Assembly: GCA_963794185.1 (NCBI GenBank)
Contig: CAWCDM010000071.1
Span: 1 to 64,000 of the forward strand
Direction: 5' to 3'
DNA length: 64,000 nucleotides
Source of the DNA: JAMXLO01 sp963794185
GTDB taxonomy: Bacteria; Pseudomonadota; Alphaproteobacteria; Acetobacterales; Acetobacteraceae
Shown: positions 23,656 through 33,053 of the stretch, one piece after another
Numbering within the stretch: position 1 is the stretch's first letter
How the letters are laid out: every line of letters begins with the position of its first letter
Program-made: the position numbers and the translations under genes
The notes under the pieces: model-generated
The model's input: the letters and a program-made list of their open reading frames with translations, nothing else
Databases searched by the model: none
Told to the model about the DNA's origin: nothing

Positions 23656-25125
23656 GGGAGTGTCCAGCGAATGGGGGGATCATGCCGCGTTGGCTAACCG
23701 CTCGTTCTGGTTGGCATGCGGCTGAAATCGGTGGCCCAATCCAGAGCCGAGCGTTCCATTGTAGACCGCGCAGCGAACCTGAAGCAGGAGATCAGCACCT
23801 CTTCGGGACCAGCGCATCTGCTGCGATTTGTTCATTCGCCGATTGACGAGAAAGTTTGCGGTTCCTTCTGTAATCGAAGTTCCGACACGCAGACCGGCAC
23901 GGTATCGCTTGGCGTAGTTGATGAGCCAACTACTCTGGCCTCTGAGATAACGGTCGACGTCAAGCAGTGCGTGCCACAGCCTGCGCGAAGGCGCGCTCCT
24001 CGTGTGTTGGCCGCGTTCATCCTTGTAAACATGCATGACCTTGCGGACCCGGTCGATGCTGCGCCTGGCATTCTTCGCCTTGCCGTTCCAAATGCGCCAG
24101 CGCAGACGTTCGACCTCGTCGACGATTACGGACTTTGCTTGCATCCTGCCGGGATTGTCGGTCGGCAACCCGCCTGCTGTCTGCGCCGCGTGCTGGATCC
24201 GCATTGCGATGTGGAACCAATCGAGGAAGGGTGGCGTCGTGATACCGGCATCGACAAGGATAGACCGAAGACCGGGACAGCCGTCGGTGAACGCGGTCAC
24301 TTCGGTGTCGTCGGTTCGGCCAACGGCGCGAAGGCTCTGTCGGATCAGCGTCGAGATGTCGGTGTCAGCCTTGGCGACTGCTCCGAACACCTGCCGACCT
24401 CCGCTCGCAGTTTCGACATTGCCGACGCGCACCTCCAGGTGACGTTCGCCCTCTTCGCGGCTGCGGATGAACGTCGAATCCACGCTGACAGTGATCACTG
24501 CTGCCGCAGTTGTTGGCTGGTCAGAGGTTGCAATTCCAAGCTGCGCGCCGATCCGCAGCGTATGGTTGCGCAATGTCTCAGGGCTCCGACCGGCGTCAAT
24601 GGGTAGCAGATGTTGCAGGACGCCAGAAGCGACGCGATAGGTCATCAGGGCGGAAAGATGGGCCTGCAGTTCGTCCAGCTCAGGTGTCGATCGGCAACGC
24701 GATGGCCAACCGACGCTCGTCTCGATGCGATTGCAGGCGGTGCATCGAAACCTGGGAAGCGGCACCGTCACTGCGCCAAACAGCGTCGCTATGCGATGGC
24801 TCCGCCAGTCCTTCAGATGGCATTTTCCGCTGCAGGCCGAGCAGCACGGCCGCTGCAGCCCATGGCTGTCGGCTTGCGCGGAAACGACCGCTCGTTGAAC
24901 GCTCGCCAGAAGCTGCTTCGCTTCGGGCAAGGTCAATCCCAGGTCAGCAATATCGCCAAGACCTTCCGGCCGGCAGATCTCTATCAGATCGGTGCTCAGG
25001 CAGCGGGCATCACCCTCTGTCGCAATCAACCGCAACACCCATCGCATCCCCGTTCCCCCGGTCGGCTATCGACCCGACCGACCGTACCCCCTGTGTCGTC
25101 ATACCCCCATTCTCTGGACACTCCC
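23656..25125 (-). mobile_element. ISKra4-type insertion sequence, copy 1
   Basis: Element of 1470 bases bounded by inverted ends gggagtgtccagcgaatgg (23656) and, at 25125, the complement of gggagtgtccagagaatgg. It carries one transposase gene. Flanks show at most a 2-base (tt) duplication. A second copy, in opposite orientation, lies at 51431-52899. Confidence 0.85.
23680..25047 (-). CDS. ISKra4-family transposase, copy 1
   Basis: 455 residues. Cysteine-rich N-terminal domain (CCSACSGKCHLKDW, FRCTAC) and a DDE-type core: VSVDSTFIRSREEGE, VTAFTDGCPGLRSIL, FLDWFHIAMRIQHA, with the C-terminal EGTANFLVNRRMNKSQQMRW typical of ISKra4 and relatives. Uninterrupted, so the element may be active. About 15 residues differ from copy 2. 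Confidence 0.85.
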   Translation of the reverse strand: MRWVLRLIATEGDARCLSTDLIEICRPEGLGDIADLGLTLPEAKQLLASVQRAVVSAQADSHGLQRPCCSACSGKCHLKDWRSHRIATLFGAVTVPLPRFRCTACNRIETSVGWPSRCRSTPELDELQAHLSALMTYRVASGVLQHLLPIDAGRSPETLRNHTLRIGAQLGIATSDQPTTAAAVITVSVDSTFIRSREEGERHLEVRVGNVETASGGRQVFGAVAKADTDISTLIRQSLRAVGRTDDTEVTAFTDGCPGLRSILVDAGITTPPFLDWFHIAMRIQHAAQTAGGLPTDNPGRMQAKSVIVDEVERLRWRIWNGKAKNARRSIDRVRKVMHVYKDERGQHTRSAPSRRLWHALLDVDRYLRGQSSWLINYAKRYRAGLRVGTSITEGTANFLVNRRMNKSQQMRWSRRGADLLLQVRCAVYNGTLGSGLGHRFQPHANQNERLANAA

Positions 25126-25650
25126 TTGAGCTATGCGCTAACCAATTGAAATCACTCAAATTCCTTAGCGTCACTTTCTGCATGCCGGGGACGAGAACCC
25201 CCAGTGGCACGCTTCGTATGGGGTCGGCCATGATGACCTCGCGCGCCGCCCTTGGTGCCACGCTCACGCACCCCGAGAATGTATTCCAATCCTCGCTGCT
25301 CCAGAGCGGGGATGGCGGCGGCGGCGCCCTCGCCCTCAAAATACAGCGAGGTGGTATCCATGAACGCGACCGAAAGATCCGTGAGCAACGAGCGTCGACG
25401 GGCCAACTGGCGCCCCTCGACGAGATCCTTGATACAGCGCGCAACCAAGGTTCGGCCTTCCTGATCGACCGCGGGCAATTCCTCGCCAAGCCAGGCCATG
25501 GCACGGTAGAGGTGATGGAGTTGCGGGCCATCGACACCCTCGATGCGGCAGTCGCCGCGCCATTGGTCGCAGACGCGGTCGGAGTTGGAGATCATCAGCC
25601 GGTGCAGGACGGTGAGGACGACGGCGCGCTCGACGGAGGTTGCCCGCTCC
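25126..25650 (-). pseudogene. IS1634/IS4-type transposase fragment
   Basis: Minus-strand frames read SVERAVVLTVLHRLMISNSD, GVDGPQLHHLYRAMAWLGEE, LSVAFMDTTSLYFEGEG (DDE Asp) and LEYILGVRERGTK, then VPLGVLVPGMQKVTLRN after a frameshift. These are the middle parts of IS1634-type transposases. The rest is missing; the ISKra4 element abuts it. Confidence 0.6.
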
Positions 25651-25799
25651 GGCCATGCGGCTTGACTGCAGCTGGATCATTATGCTGTTTACGGTGGCTG
25701 ATCCCATTGTCATTCAGCATAGCAAGGGTATGGTTTCTTACGCGCATCGGTCGTGGCAAACTGCCATTCGACTTCCGCTATCGCGACGCGCCATCGCTC

Positions 25800-26003
25800 C
25801 GCCGGGGTCTGATGCCACATCACGCGCAAAGGGATCGTGCCGGAACTCGCGCTCCGGGCCGTGCAACGCCTGCCAGGTTCGCACCCGGCGCTCCAGGGTG
25901 CGGCGCGTGCCTGCGATGACGACGCCGCATCGCGGCGATGCTGACCGGGCGCAGACCGGGCACCGACTTCAGCATGGGGACAATCTCACTATAATCTCAT
26001 GAC
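25800..26003 (-). pseudogene. IS21 istA fragment
   Basis: YSEIVPMLKSVPGLRPVSIA and, in another frame, RRTLERRVRTWQALHGPERE match the IstA protein at 48782-50308 (DSEIVPLLETAPGLRP, RRTLERRVRIWQALHGPER). Only about 65 codons remain. Confidence 0.65.
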
Positions 26004-26005
26004 TG

Positions 26006-26355
26006 GACGATGCAGATGGTGCCATGCAGCAACAGGGCGCCACACCACGACAACCGCCGGCTCCAAGTGTTTTTGCCAGGCTCGGAAGCGAGTGCCGGTC
26101 TGGCGTCAGTTCGGGCAGGTTGGACCGGCGGTCTTCCGCTACGTTGAGGGGTGGCATATTCCTACATAGTGCCGCATCGGTACCGCCTGCTCTGACCGAT
26201 TGTCTGCGTGGACAAACCTATCATGCAACATATTATAGCATCTGAGCTTAACATCCACTGCCGAGCTGGTCAGGCGCCTTCTGTGACCCGCGGGAGTTCC
26301 AATAATTTGGCCGGCCGGCAACGTGGCGGAGACGAGATAGCAGAGTGACATCCTG
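26006..26355. other. gap before glycan block 1
   Basis: No gene or repeat recognised. The part around 26190-26260 is A+T-richer and could hold the promoter of the glycosyltransferase gene at 26356. Confidence 0.35.
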
Positions 26356-27095
26356 ATGCAATCCTCTCATTCTCCAACCTCGTTCTCGCCCAAAGTCATG
26401 ATCATTGTTGATCCTTGCGTGCGGGATTTCGTTGGCCATCACTTGGAATACAACGAAGCGCTCGTTCAGGCAGCAGAGCTGAACGGGATGACGGCGGTCA
26501 CGTTGGGCCCCCGCGACATGCCTGACGAGGTCCAGAGGCGAATCAATGGCGTAAGATGTTTTTCGCACGACATCTGGAAGCGCTTTCCGGCGCTGGCCGA
26601 GAAGTCGCCGCTGCTCGAAGTTTTTTGGTCGAAATCTCATTCATTTCGTCGATATCTGCGGCGGGTTGCGACAGAGTTGGCGTGCGCGCCCTCGGCAGAC
26701 CGCGCAGACGAAGGATGGCGTGATCTTCGTCACCATGCTGACCCTGCATCAATTGGTTGCTTGGTCGTGGTTTGCCGCCCTGTTCGGCAATCGGCATCGC
26801 CCGATTGTCCTCCGCCTAGGGTATGAACCGAGCTATTGCCAGGGGCCAGCAGCCGATCTGACTTTCCGTTTGATCGAATGGGCGGTGCGGCGTGGCAGGG
26901 TGCGGCTGGCGTCTGACAGTGCACGCATGGCACAGGCGTACACGAAACTCACCTTCGCCCCAATCGACGTTTTTCCCATCCCGCTTACCGGCAGGCAGCC
27001 GGCCGAATGCGACGGCCGCCCCGCGTTGCGGCCAAAAGGGCCCCCACAAGACCCCTTCAACAGGTCGAGCGACGCCGCGCACCGGGTCCGATTTC
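26356..27095 (+). pseudogene. glycosyltransferase, N-terminal part of a broken multidomain gene
   Basis: MIIVDPCVRDFVGHHLEYNE, ALVQAAELNGMTAVTLGPRD begins a Rossmann-like donor half. At about 26690 the frame moves by one; GVIFVTMLTLHQLVAWSWF and IVLRLGYEPSYCQGPAADLT continue, then at about 27090 the frame moves again into the next piece. The pieces abut with no gap, so I read this as one gene with indels. Likely cytoplasmic and acting in surface glycan assembly. Confidence 0.65.
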
Positions 27096-29028
27096 GTAAG
27101 CCTGGGCGAGGCACGCAGCGAGAAGGGCATTTTCGATCTCATCGCGGCAATCATCGCGCTGGAGGAATTGGGGAAGGCTGATGGCCTCTCCTTCGTTATT
27201 CAATGCAATACAAAGGATCCGACGATCGATAGGGCCTGTGGCGATCTGGCACGGCGCAAGTTCGACTCCGTCATGCTGGTTCGTACACCGTTACGGAGCG
27301 ACCAGTACAAGGCGCTCCTGGCCGGCGCTGACGCCGTGCTGCTGCCTTATACCCGGCACGTCTACGGAGCGCGCAGTTCCGGCGTATTCATCGAGGCGGC
27401 CGGTGCCGGCAAGCCATTGATCGTCACGGCGGATACCTGGATGAGCGACGAGCTCAATCGGTTTGGCGCTGGTATCACATGCCCGGAGCGCGATCCTACT
27501 GCGCTGGCCCAGGCGATTTTCGATCTCGCCGCGATTTTTCCCGATAACCAGCGCGCCGCCCTGGCGAAAAAACCGACTTGCCTCGATTGGCACAGCCCCA
27601 AGGCCCTGATCGAAGTGCTGACGTGTAGACGTCCGCCGGAGGTCTCACCACGTACTGAAATACGCGTCGGTGTGCTCTACCCGTGGGGCGACATCCTGCA
27701 GCGCCGCGCCGGCGCCAGCGTGCGAACCAACCTGATGGTTGATTTCCTGCGCGACCATGTGGACCGCATCCGAGTCCTGCAGGAAGGGAAGACGCCGACA
27801 AGAGAAGACGGGATCGTGCGGTACCAATCAGTCGAGATCGGCGAACGCAGGCCGATCTTCCGCTGGCTGTTCCAGACGCGCTGGGGGCTCGCCTGTCGCG
27901 GGGCGCAGGCCGACTCGTCCATTTATCTATGGTACCACTTGCGACATAGAGGCGATCGGCAGTTCCGGTTGCGAATTCACGAATTGGTCCGTTGGGCAGA
28001 CGTCGTGATGCTGGAATACCCGTTCTGGGGCGACGTCGTGACAGCGGCGTGCCGTCTCCATGGCAAGCGACTGGTGCTCACGCATCACGACATCATGCAT
28101 CTCGTTGCCGCGGACTGTCGGCCGTTATGCCGTGCGCTGCGTCGCTATGACGTCGCCTGGTCGCAAGCAGCCGATGCGACGGTGACCGTGACCGAGGAGG
28201 ATCGCCTGACACTTGCTGCCCTGGGCGTCCCGTCGGTCGAGATCCGCATGCCGGTGGACATCGCTGGTCTTGCCCCTTTGGCAGATGGCCGATCGAGGCA
28301 GCTGCTAAGGGAACTCTATGGCATCGATCTCGGGACCTCACGTGTTGGTTTGTTCGTCGGTAGCACGCACATCCCGAATTGCAATGCCGCGGCCGAACTG
28401 CGTCGACTTGCACTAAGTGCCCGTGAACAGGTCGCGGGCGATGCCCTGCTTCTTGTCGTTGCTGGCGGTTGCGCCGAGCCGGAGCGGCACAGCAATTTCA
28501 TCGCGCTTGGCAGTGTCGATGACGTGGCATTGCGGTTGTTGTACGATGCTACCGATGTCGTGCTGCTTCCGCTGAAGCAGGGCCTCGGCGCCTCGATCAA
28601 GACGATCGAGGCGATGGCCACCGGTAAGCCTGTAATTGGCACCACCCTCAGCTTCCGTGGGTATCCGGTCGTCTCAGGGCGCGACTGCATCGTTGAAGAC
28701 GTGGTCGAGCGCTTTCCCGACCGGATCCGGGGACTGCTCGCAGTCCCCAGCCTGCCCGAGACAATGGGCACCGCGGCGCGTGCTTTTGCCGAGGATTACG
28801 ACTATCACCGCGTGAACGCGCCCTACTTACCTTTGATGGGCCTACCTGACGATGCGACAATACACTCGGCTGTCACCAATGATCCGCCACAAGCGATCGC
28901 GTACAGAGCGTCCTTGTTGCGGACGCTCGGACAAAAGATAGCGGAGCACGGGGCGGCCGATCCCGAACTCGTCGCGTTTGCCCGGGATGCGCTTGCAAGA
29001 TGTGGACTGACGCGCGATTCGGTACCTG
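27096..29028 (+). pseudogene. GT4-like glycosyltransferase pair, central part of the same gene
   Basis: Open in one frame over 640 codons. First GT-B C-terminal domain: FVSLGEARSEKGIFDLIAAI, LLAGADAVLLPYTRHVYGAR, SSGVFIEAAGAGKPLIVTAD. Second complete GT-B unit: RVGVLYPWGDILQRRAGASV, then LVLTHHDIMHLVA, VGLFVGSTHIPNCNAAAELR, DATDVVLLPLKQGLGASIKT, IEAMATGKPVIGTTLSFRGY. Acceptor and donor sugars are unknown. The frame is lost near 29025, where the TPR part continues. gmd and fcl downstream suggest that GDP-fucose could be one donor. The long second unit may still make a product from an internal start. Confidence 0.75.
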
Positions 29029-29949
29029 GTGCTGGCCAAAATGGACGAAATGCGGGGCAACCTGCAGGGTGCGTTCGCGCATTACACCGAGGCATCGGCG
29101 ATAGATCCCGTGGATTTCTTAGTCCGGCTCGACCGAAGTCGGTTGCTGAGTAAGCTCGATCGTACTGCCGAGGCCGAGGCGGAATACCGGCGGGCCATCG
29201 GCCTGCACACGAGGCAGCTTTGGGATCTGTCGGGCTGGACGCGTGGAATGGAGGTCGCCTGGCAATTCTTCTATCAGTCGTTGCACGATCAGGCGCTGGC
29301 GCTGATACAACCTATGCTGAAGGCACGTCCGGAGGATGGAGAAGCCAACTACCTTGCGGGGCTCTGCCTGCAAGGCAAAGGAGGCAGTGCGGAGGAGACG
29401 CTGGCCCACTTTGACCGGGCCTTGGCGGCGGGCTTCGACGAGTTCTGGGTGCGCTTTCACCGTGCGCCTATTCTGCACCAGCTTGGCCGTCGGATTGCCG
29501 CCATGATGGATCGGCGGCGATGCCGCGTGCTGCAGCGGCGGGATCCCAACCTCCCAGAACACACACCTGGCACCTTTAAGCGCTCCTCCGATGAGTTCAA
29601 GGCGAAGACTTGGCGTTTGTTCTTCGCCGGCAAGCACCGAGCCGTCGCCAGGCGAGCGCAGCGGCAGCTTCGCGACGAACCGGATAATGGGGAGTGGCAC
29701 TATCTGGCGGCTCTGGCCCTCCACAATTCGCAGGGCCACGCGGCGCTCGCTCATTACGACCGGGCCCTGGAACTTGGCTTCGATCGGTTCTGGGTTCTCT
29801 GCAACAGGGGTTACTTGCGCTACGAGCGCGCTGACCTCGTCGGCGCCGAAGCTGATCTCGCCGCCGCTGTTGCTCTTCAACCGGACCATGAAGTGGCGCG
29901 CACGCGACTGGCCCTGGTGCGCGATGCCCAAACCGAAAGAGTGAGCTGA
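29029..29949 (+). CDS. TPR-repeat protein, C-terminal part of the broken glycosyltransferase gene
   Basis: 306 residues of tetratricopeptide-like helices: LQGAFAHYTEASAIDPVDFL, LDRTAEAEAEYRRAIGL, YLAGLCLQGKGGSAEETLAH with FDRALAAGFDEFWV, then a second block GHAALAHYDRALELGFDRFW and LVGAEADLAAAVALQPDHE. The junction at 29020-29035 reads smoothly if one base is restored, so it was probably fused to the glycosyltransferase part. TPR domains bring protein partners together. It ends nine bases before the convergent fcl gene. Confidence 0.65.
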   Translation: MLAKMDEMRGNLQGAFAHYTEASAIDPVDFLVRLDRSRLLSKLDRTAEAEAEYRRAIGLHTRQLWDLSGWTRGMEVAWQFFYQSLHDQALALIQPMLKARPEDGEANYLAGLCLQGKGGSAEETLAHFDRALAAGFDEFWVRFHRAPILHQLGRRIAAMMDRRRCRVLQRRDPNLPEHTPGTFKRSSDEFKAKTWRLFFAGKHRAVARRAQRQLRDEPDNGEWHYLAALALHNSQGHAALAHYDRALELGFDRFWVLCNRGYLRYERADLVGAEADLAAAVALQPDHEVARTRLALVRDAQTERVS

Positions 29950-29956
29950 AGGCGGG

Positions 29957-30934
29957 CTACCGCTCCACCGCTTCGGCCATGAACTCGCCGGCATTCCAAC
30001 GGGCCTGAAAGTCCGCGTAGGCGTTCGCCAGTCCGGCCTTCAGGCTGATCGATGGCGTCCATCCCATCGCGGTCAATCGTGTCGTGTCCAGCAGTTTGCG
30101 CGGGGTGCCGTCCGGCTTGCCGATGTCGAACTCGAACCGGCCGGCCCACCCCACGACTTCGGCGATCAGGCCGGCCAGCTCGGTTATCGAAACCTCGTGC
30201 CCGCTGCCGATGTTGATCGGGTCGGCTTCTGCCAAGGTCTTCATTAGAAACAAGCAGGCATCGGCGAGGTCATCGACATGCAGGAACTCACGGAGCGGCG
30301 CGCCGGAGCCCCAGATCACCACGCGGTCGGCCTTCTCGAACTTCGCCTGGTGAATGCGTCGGAGGAGGGCGGCGGCAACGTGGCTGTTGCGCAGATCATA
30401 GTCGTCGTCCGGCCCGTACAGATTGGTGGGCATGACAGAGATCAGGTTGAGGCCGTACTCTCGCCTATAAGCCTGGGCGAGCAAGACGCCGGCAATCTTG
30501 GCGATCGCATACCACTGATTGGTTTCCTCCAGTGGGCCAGTCAGCAGACTGCTTTCGGTGATTGGCTGCGGCGCCAAGCGCGGATAAATGCAGGACGAAC
30601 CCAGCAGCAGGACCTTTTCCGCTCCTGATTTGCGCGCGGCCTCAACGATGTTCGACTGAATCATGAGGTTGTCATAGAGAAACTGGGCTGGATAACTGTC
30701 GTTGGCGAGGATGCCGCCGACTTTCGCAGCTGCGATGAAGATGAATTCCGGCCGATTGCTGGCGATCCAGTCTTCGGTTTCCGCCTGCCGGCGCAGATCG
30801 AGCTGCACATGCGGTACCGTCAGCAGCACGGCCCCTTCGCCGGCCAGTCGTCGGACCAATGCGGCGCCAACCATGCCGCGATGACCAGCGACCCAGACGC
30901 GTCGGCCTGCCAGTGACAGTTCTCGCGATGCCAT
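29957..30934 (-). CDS. fcl: GDP-L-fucose synthase
   Basis: 325 residues from ATG 30934 (SD GAGGAAGG). SDR fold with nucleotide loop GHRGMVG (17-23), SSC (113-115, with the Cys expected to help epimerisation), Y142-x-x-x-K146 (YAIAK) and the NIGSGHEVSITELA block. It converts GDP-4-keto-6-deoxy-D-mannose to GDP-L-fucose by 3,5-epimerisation and reduction with NADPH. Directly after gmd on the same strand with 11 bases between, a standard two-gene fucose supply operon. Confidence 0.93.
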   Translation of the reverse strand: MASRELSLAGRRVWVAGHRGMVGAALVRRLAGEGAVLLTVPHVQLDLRRQAETEDWIASNRPEFIFIAAAKVGGILANDSYPAQFLYDNLMIQSNIVEAARKSGAEKVLLLGSSCIYPRLAPQPITESSLLTGPLEETNQWYAIAKIAGVLLAQAYRREYGLNLISVMPTNLYGPDDDYDLRNSHVAAALLRRIHQAKFEKADRVVIWGSGAPLREFLHVDDLADACLFLMKTLAEADPINIGSGHEVSITELAGLIAEVVGWAGRFEFDIGKPDGTPRKLLDTTRLTAMGWTPSISLKAGLANAYADFQARWNAGEFMAEAVER

Positions 30935-30945
30935 CCTGGCCTTCC

Positions 30946-32016
30946 TCAATCTGCGGCAGCTCGCCGGGCATGGTCCGGCGAGGTCAGCCTGGTCAGGTCG
31001 GAGGCGACCATCTCCCGAACCAGTTCACCGAACATTACGGTCGGGCGCCAGCCCAGCTTCTCGCGCGCCTTGGTAGCATCGCCCAGCAGTGTTTGGACTT
31101 CGGTGGGCCGGAAATAGCGCGGATCGACGCGCACTAGAACCGCGCCGGATGCCGGATCGACGCCGGCCTCATCCACGCCGGCGCCGCGCCAAACAATCGC
31201 GCGGCCGACCGCAGCAAAAGCGCGCTCCACGAACTCGCGCACAGAATGCTCCTCCCCGGTAGCTAGAACGAAGTCATCTGGCTCGGAATGTTGCATGATT
31301 CGCCACATACCTTCGACATAGTCGCGAGCATGGCCCCAGTCGCGCCGGGAATCCAGGTTGCCCAGAAACAACTCGCTCTGGTATCCAAGATGGACCGCCG
31401 CCACCGCGCGGGTGATCTTGCGGGTGACGAAGGTCTCGCCACGGATCGGGCTCTCGTGGTTGAACAGCACCCCATTGCTGGCAAAGATATTGTAGGCCTC
31501 GCGGTAGTTCACGGTGATCCAGTAGGCGTACAGCTTCGCCACCCCGTATGGACTGCGCGGATAGAACGGAGTGGTCTCGCGCTGCGGCACTTCCCGCACG
31601 AGGCCGTACAGTTCCGAGGTCGAGGCTTGGTAGAACTTTGTCGTCTTCTCCAGGCCAAGGATGCGGATCGCTTCCAGCAGGCGCAGCGGACCAAGCGCAT
31701 CGGCGTTGGCCGTGTATTCCGGCGTCTCGAAGCTGACTTGCACATGGCTCTGCGCGGCAAGATTGTAGACCTCGTCCGGCACGATCTGCTGCAGCAGGCG
31801 GATCAGGTTGGTCGAGTCCGTCATATCGCCGTAATGCAGCAGGAGCCGCGGCTTGCCCTTGTGCGGGTCCTGATAGAGATGATCGACGCGCTCGGTGTTG
31901 AACGAGGACGACCGGCGCTTCAGCCCGTGCACCATGTAGCCCTTGGCGATCAACAGTTCCGCCAGGTAGGCGCCGTCCTGCCCCGTCGTGCCCGTGATCA
32001 GGGCGGTCTTAGCCAT
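30946..32016 (-). CDS. gmd: GDP-mannose 4,6-dehydratase
   Basis: 356 residues from ATG 32016. NADP-binding loop GTTGQDG (9-15), VYNLAAQSHVQVSFETP, catalytic T133/S134-E135 (STSELYG) and Y157-x-x-x-K161 (YGVAK), then NHESPIRGETFVTRKITRA and SRRDWGHARDYVEGMW, all diagnostic. It makes GDP-4-keto-6-deoxy-D-mannose, used by the neighbouring fcl product. A long upstream extension in frame lacks family character. The first gene of the operon; its promoter should lie in 32017-32247. Confidence 0.95.
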   Translation of the reverse strand: MAKTALITGTTGQDGAYLAELLIAKGYMVHGLKRRSSSFNTERVDHLYQDPHKGKPRLLLHYGDMTDSTNLIRLLQQIVPDEVYNLAAQSHVQVSFETPEYTANADALGPLRLLEAIRILGLEKTTKFYQASTSELYGLVREVPQRETTPFYPRSPYGVAKLYAYWITVNYREAYNIFASNGVLFNHESPIRGETFVTRKITRAVAAVHLGYQSELFLGNLDSRRDWGHARDYVEGMWRIMQHSEPDDFVLATGEEHSVREFVERAFAAVGRAIVWRGAGVDEAGVDPASGAVLVRVDPRYFRPTEVQTLLGDATKAREKLGWRPTVMFGELVREMVASDLTRLTSPDHARRAAAD

Positions 32017-32247
32017 GGCGTGGTTCCCTTCTCCGGCGCCCTTGCGCCTCGCAACCGTTTGCCGCACCCCACTGATCCCTCCCACCGGTGCAGTTCGGGA
32101 TGTCAGCCGTAGCGGGTTCCCGCACAGATTTCTAGTCCGACGCGGTCACGCCCTCACTCCCGGGTCGGACTGTGAAGGCCGAGACACCCTCGTACCCACC
32201 CGCTTAGGCCGGTGCGAGCAGGTGTTCATGATCACCGGGATTGGTGT

Positions 32248-32736
32248 TCACGATCGAACGGATTGACCGTTCACGATCACCGGAATGCGCATCGATGACA
32301 GTGCGGCGATCAATGCCTGATACGGACCGAGGAACAGATCGCCGGTGGCCAGCCGCCGCCGGTAAGTGATCCATCGCTGCGCCAGGTGGTGCGACCGATC
32401 GTGTAGCAGGTGGCAGCGCTGACAAAGCGCGCGGAGGTTCGTCAGCCGGTTGTTCGTCGGGTCGCTGTCGAGATGCGCCGCCGCAAGCACTACACGGGTC
32501 ATCCGGAACTGGGTGGCCTCCACAAGGTCAGGCCACCGGGCCATGCGTCCCTGGCGATCCCGCCAGGTCGCCGCTTGCTCGTCGAACCACCGCCCGTCCG
32601 GCAGGCAGCGGATGAGGGCGAGGTGTGGTCGCCGACAGCGCTGGCACCTACCTCCGGCGCGCTCGAAGCGAACGTGGCTGCTCAACTCACGCCAGTGCGG
32701 CGGATAGAGCGGCCGCAATTCGGGGCGTATAGGCAT
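32248..32736 (-). CDS. HNH endonuclease-like protein
   Basis: 162 residues. RCQRCRRPH and LCQRCHLLHD are two CxxC pairs, and VVLAAAHLDSDPTNNRLTNL gives the H…D/N…N of a beta-beta-alpha-metal (HNH) nuclease. The fold fits restriction-type or mobile-element nucleases. It follows the resolvase remnant by two bases and may have been its passenger. No partner methylase seen. Confidence 0.75.
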   Translation of the reverse strand: MPIRPELRPLYPPHWRELSSHVRFERAGGRCQRCRRPHLALIRCLPDGRWFDEQAATWRDRQGRMARWPDLVEATQFRMTRVVLAAAHLDSDPTNNRLTNLRALCQRCHLLHDRSHHLAQRWITYRRRLATGDLFLGPYQALIAALSSMRIPVIVNGQSVRS

Positions 32737-32738
32737 CG

Positions 32739-33035
32739 CTATGCTGCCTTCTTCCCAAGCACGCGATAGACGCTGGCGCGGCCAATGCCGAGCCGTCGTG
32801 CAATCTCGGCAGGGCCGAGATTTTCCCCGTAGCGGAGCTTGTTAACGACAGATGCATCGATCTTCGCCTTCCGCCCCTTGTACACGCCACGCGCCTTTGC
32901 TGCGGCAATGCCTTCGGCCTGTCGTTCCTTCCGCAAGTTGGTTTCGAACTCGGCGAACACACCAAGCATATCGAGGAAGGCCTTGCCAGCCGCGGTGCCC
33001 GTATCGATCGGCTGCTCAGTCGCGCGCAAGGTCAC
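32739..33035 (-). pseudogene. serine recombinase (resolvase/invertase), N-terminal truncated
   Basis: 98 codons: LRATEQPIDTGTAAGKAFLD, MLGVFAEFETNLRKERQAEG, IAAAKARGVYKGRKAKID, then a Hin-like helix-turn-helix GPAEIARRLGIGRASVYRVL. The catalytic Ser domain (first ~90 residues) is missing, cut where the AIPR gene begins on the other strand. Confidence 0.85.
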
Positions 33036-33053
33036 GCGTCTCTCCTTCAGCTC

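Noticed and set aside
22733..23683. 316-codon minus-strand ORF
   Set aside because: Mostly antisense to the IS1182 transposase; only its first part (ICMT-like scrap) and the inverted 64 bases have meaning.
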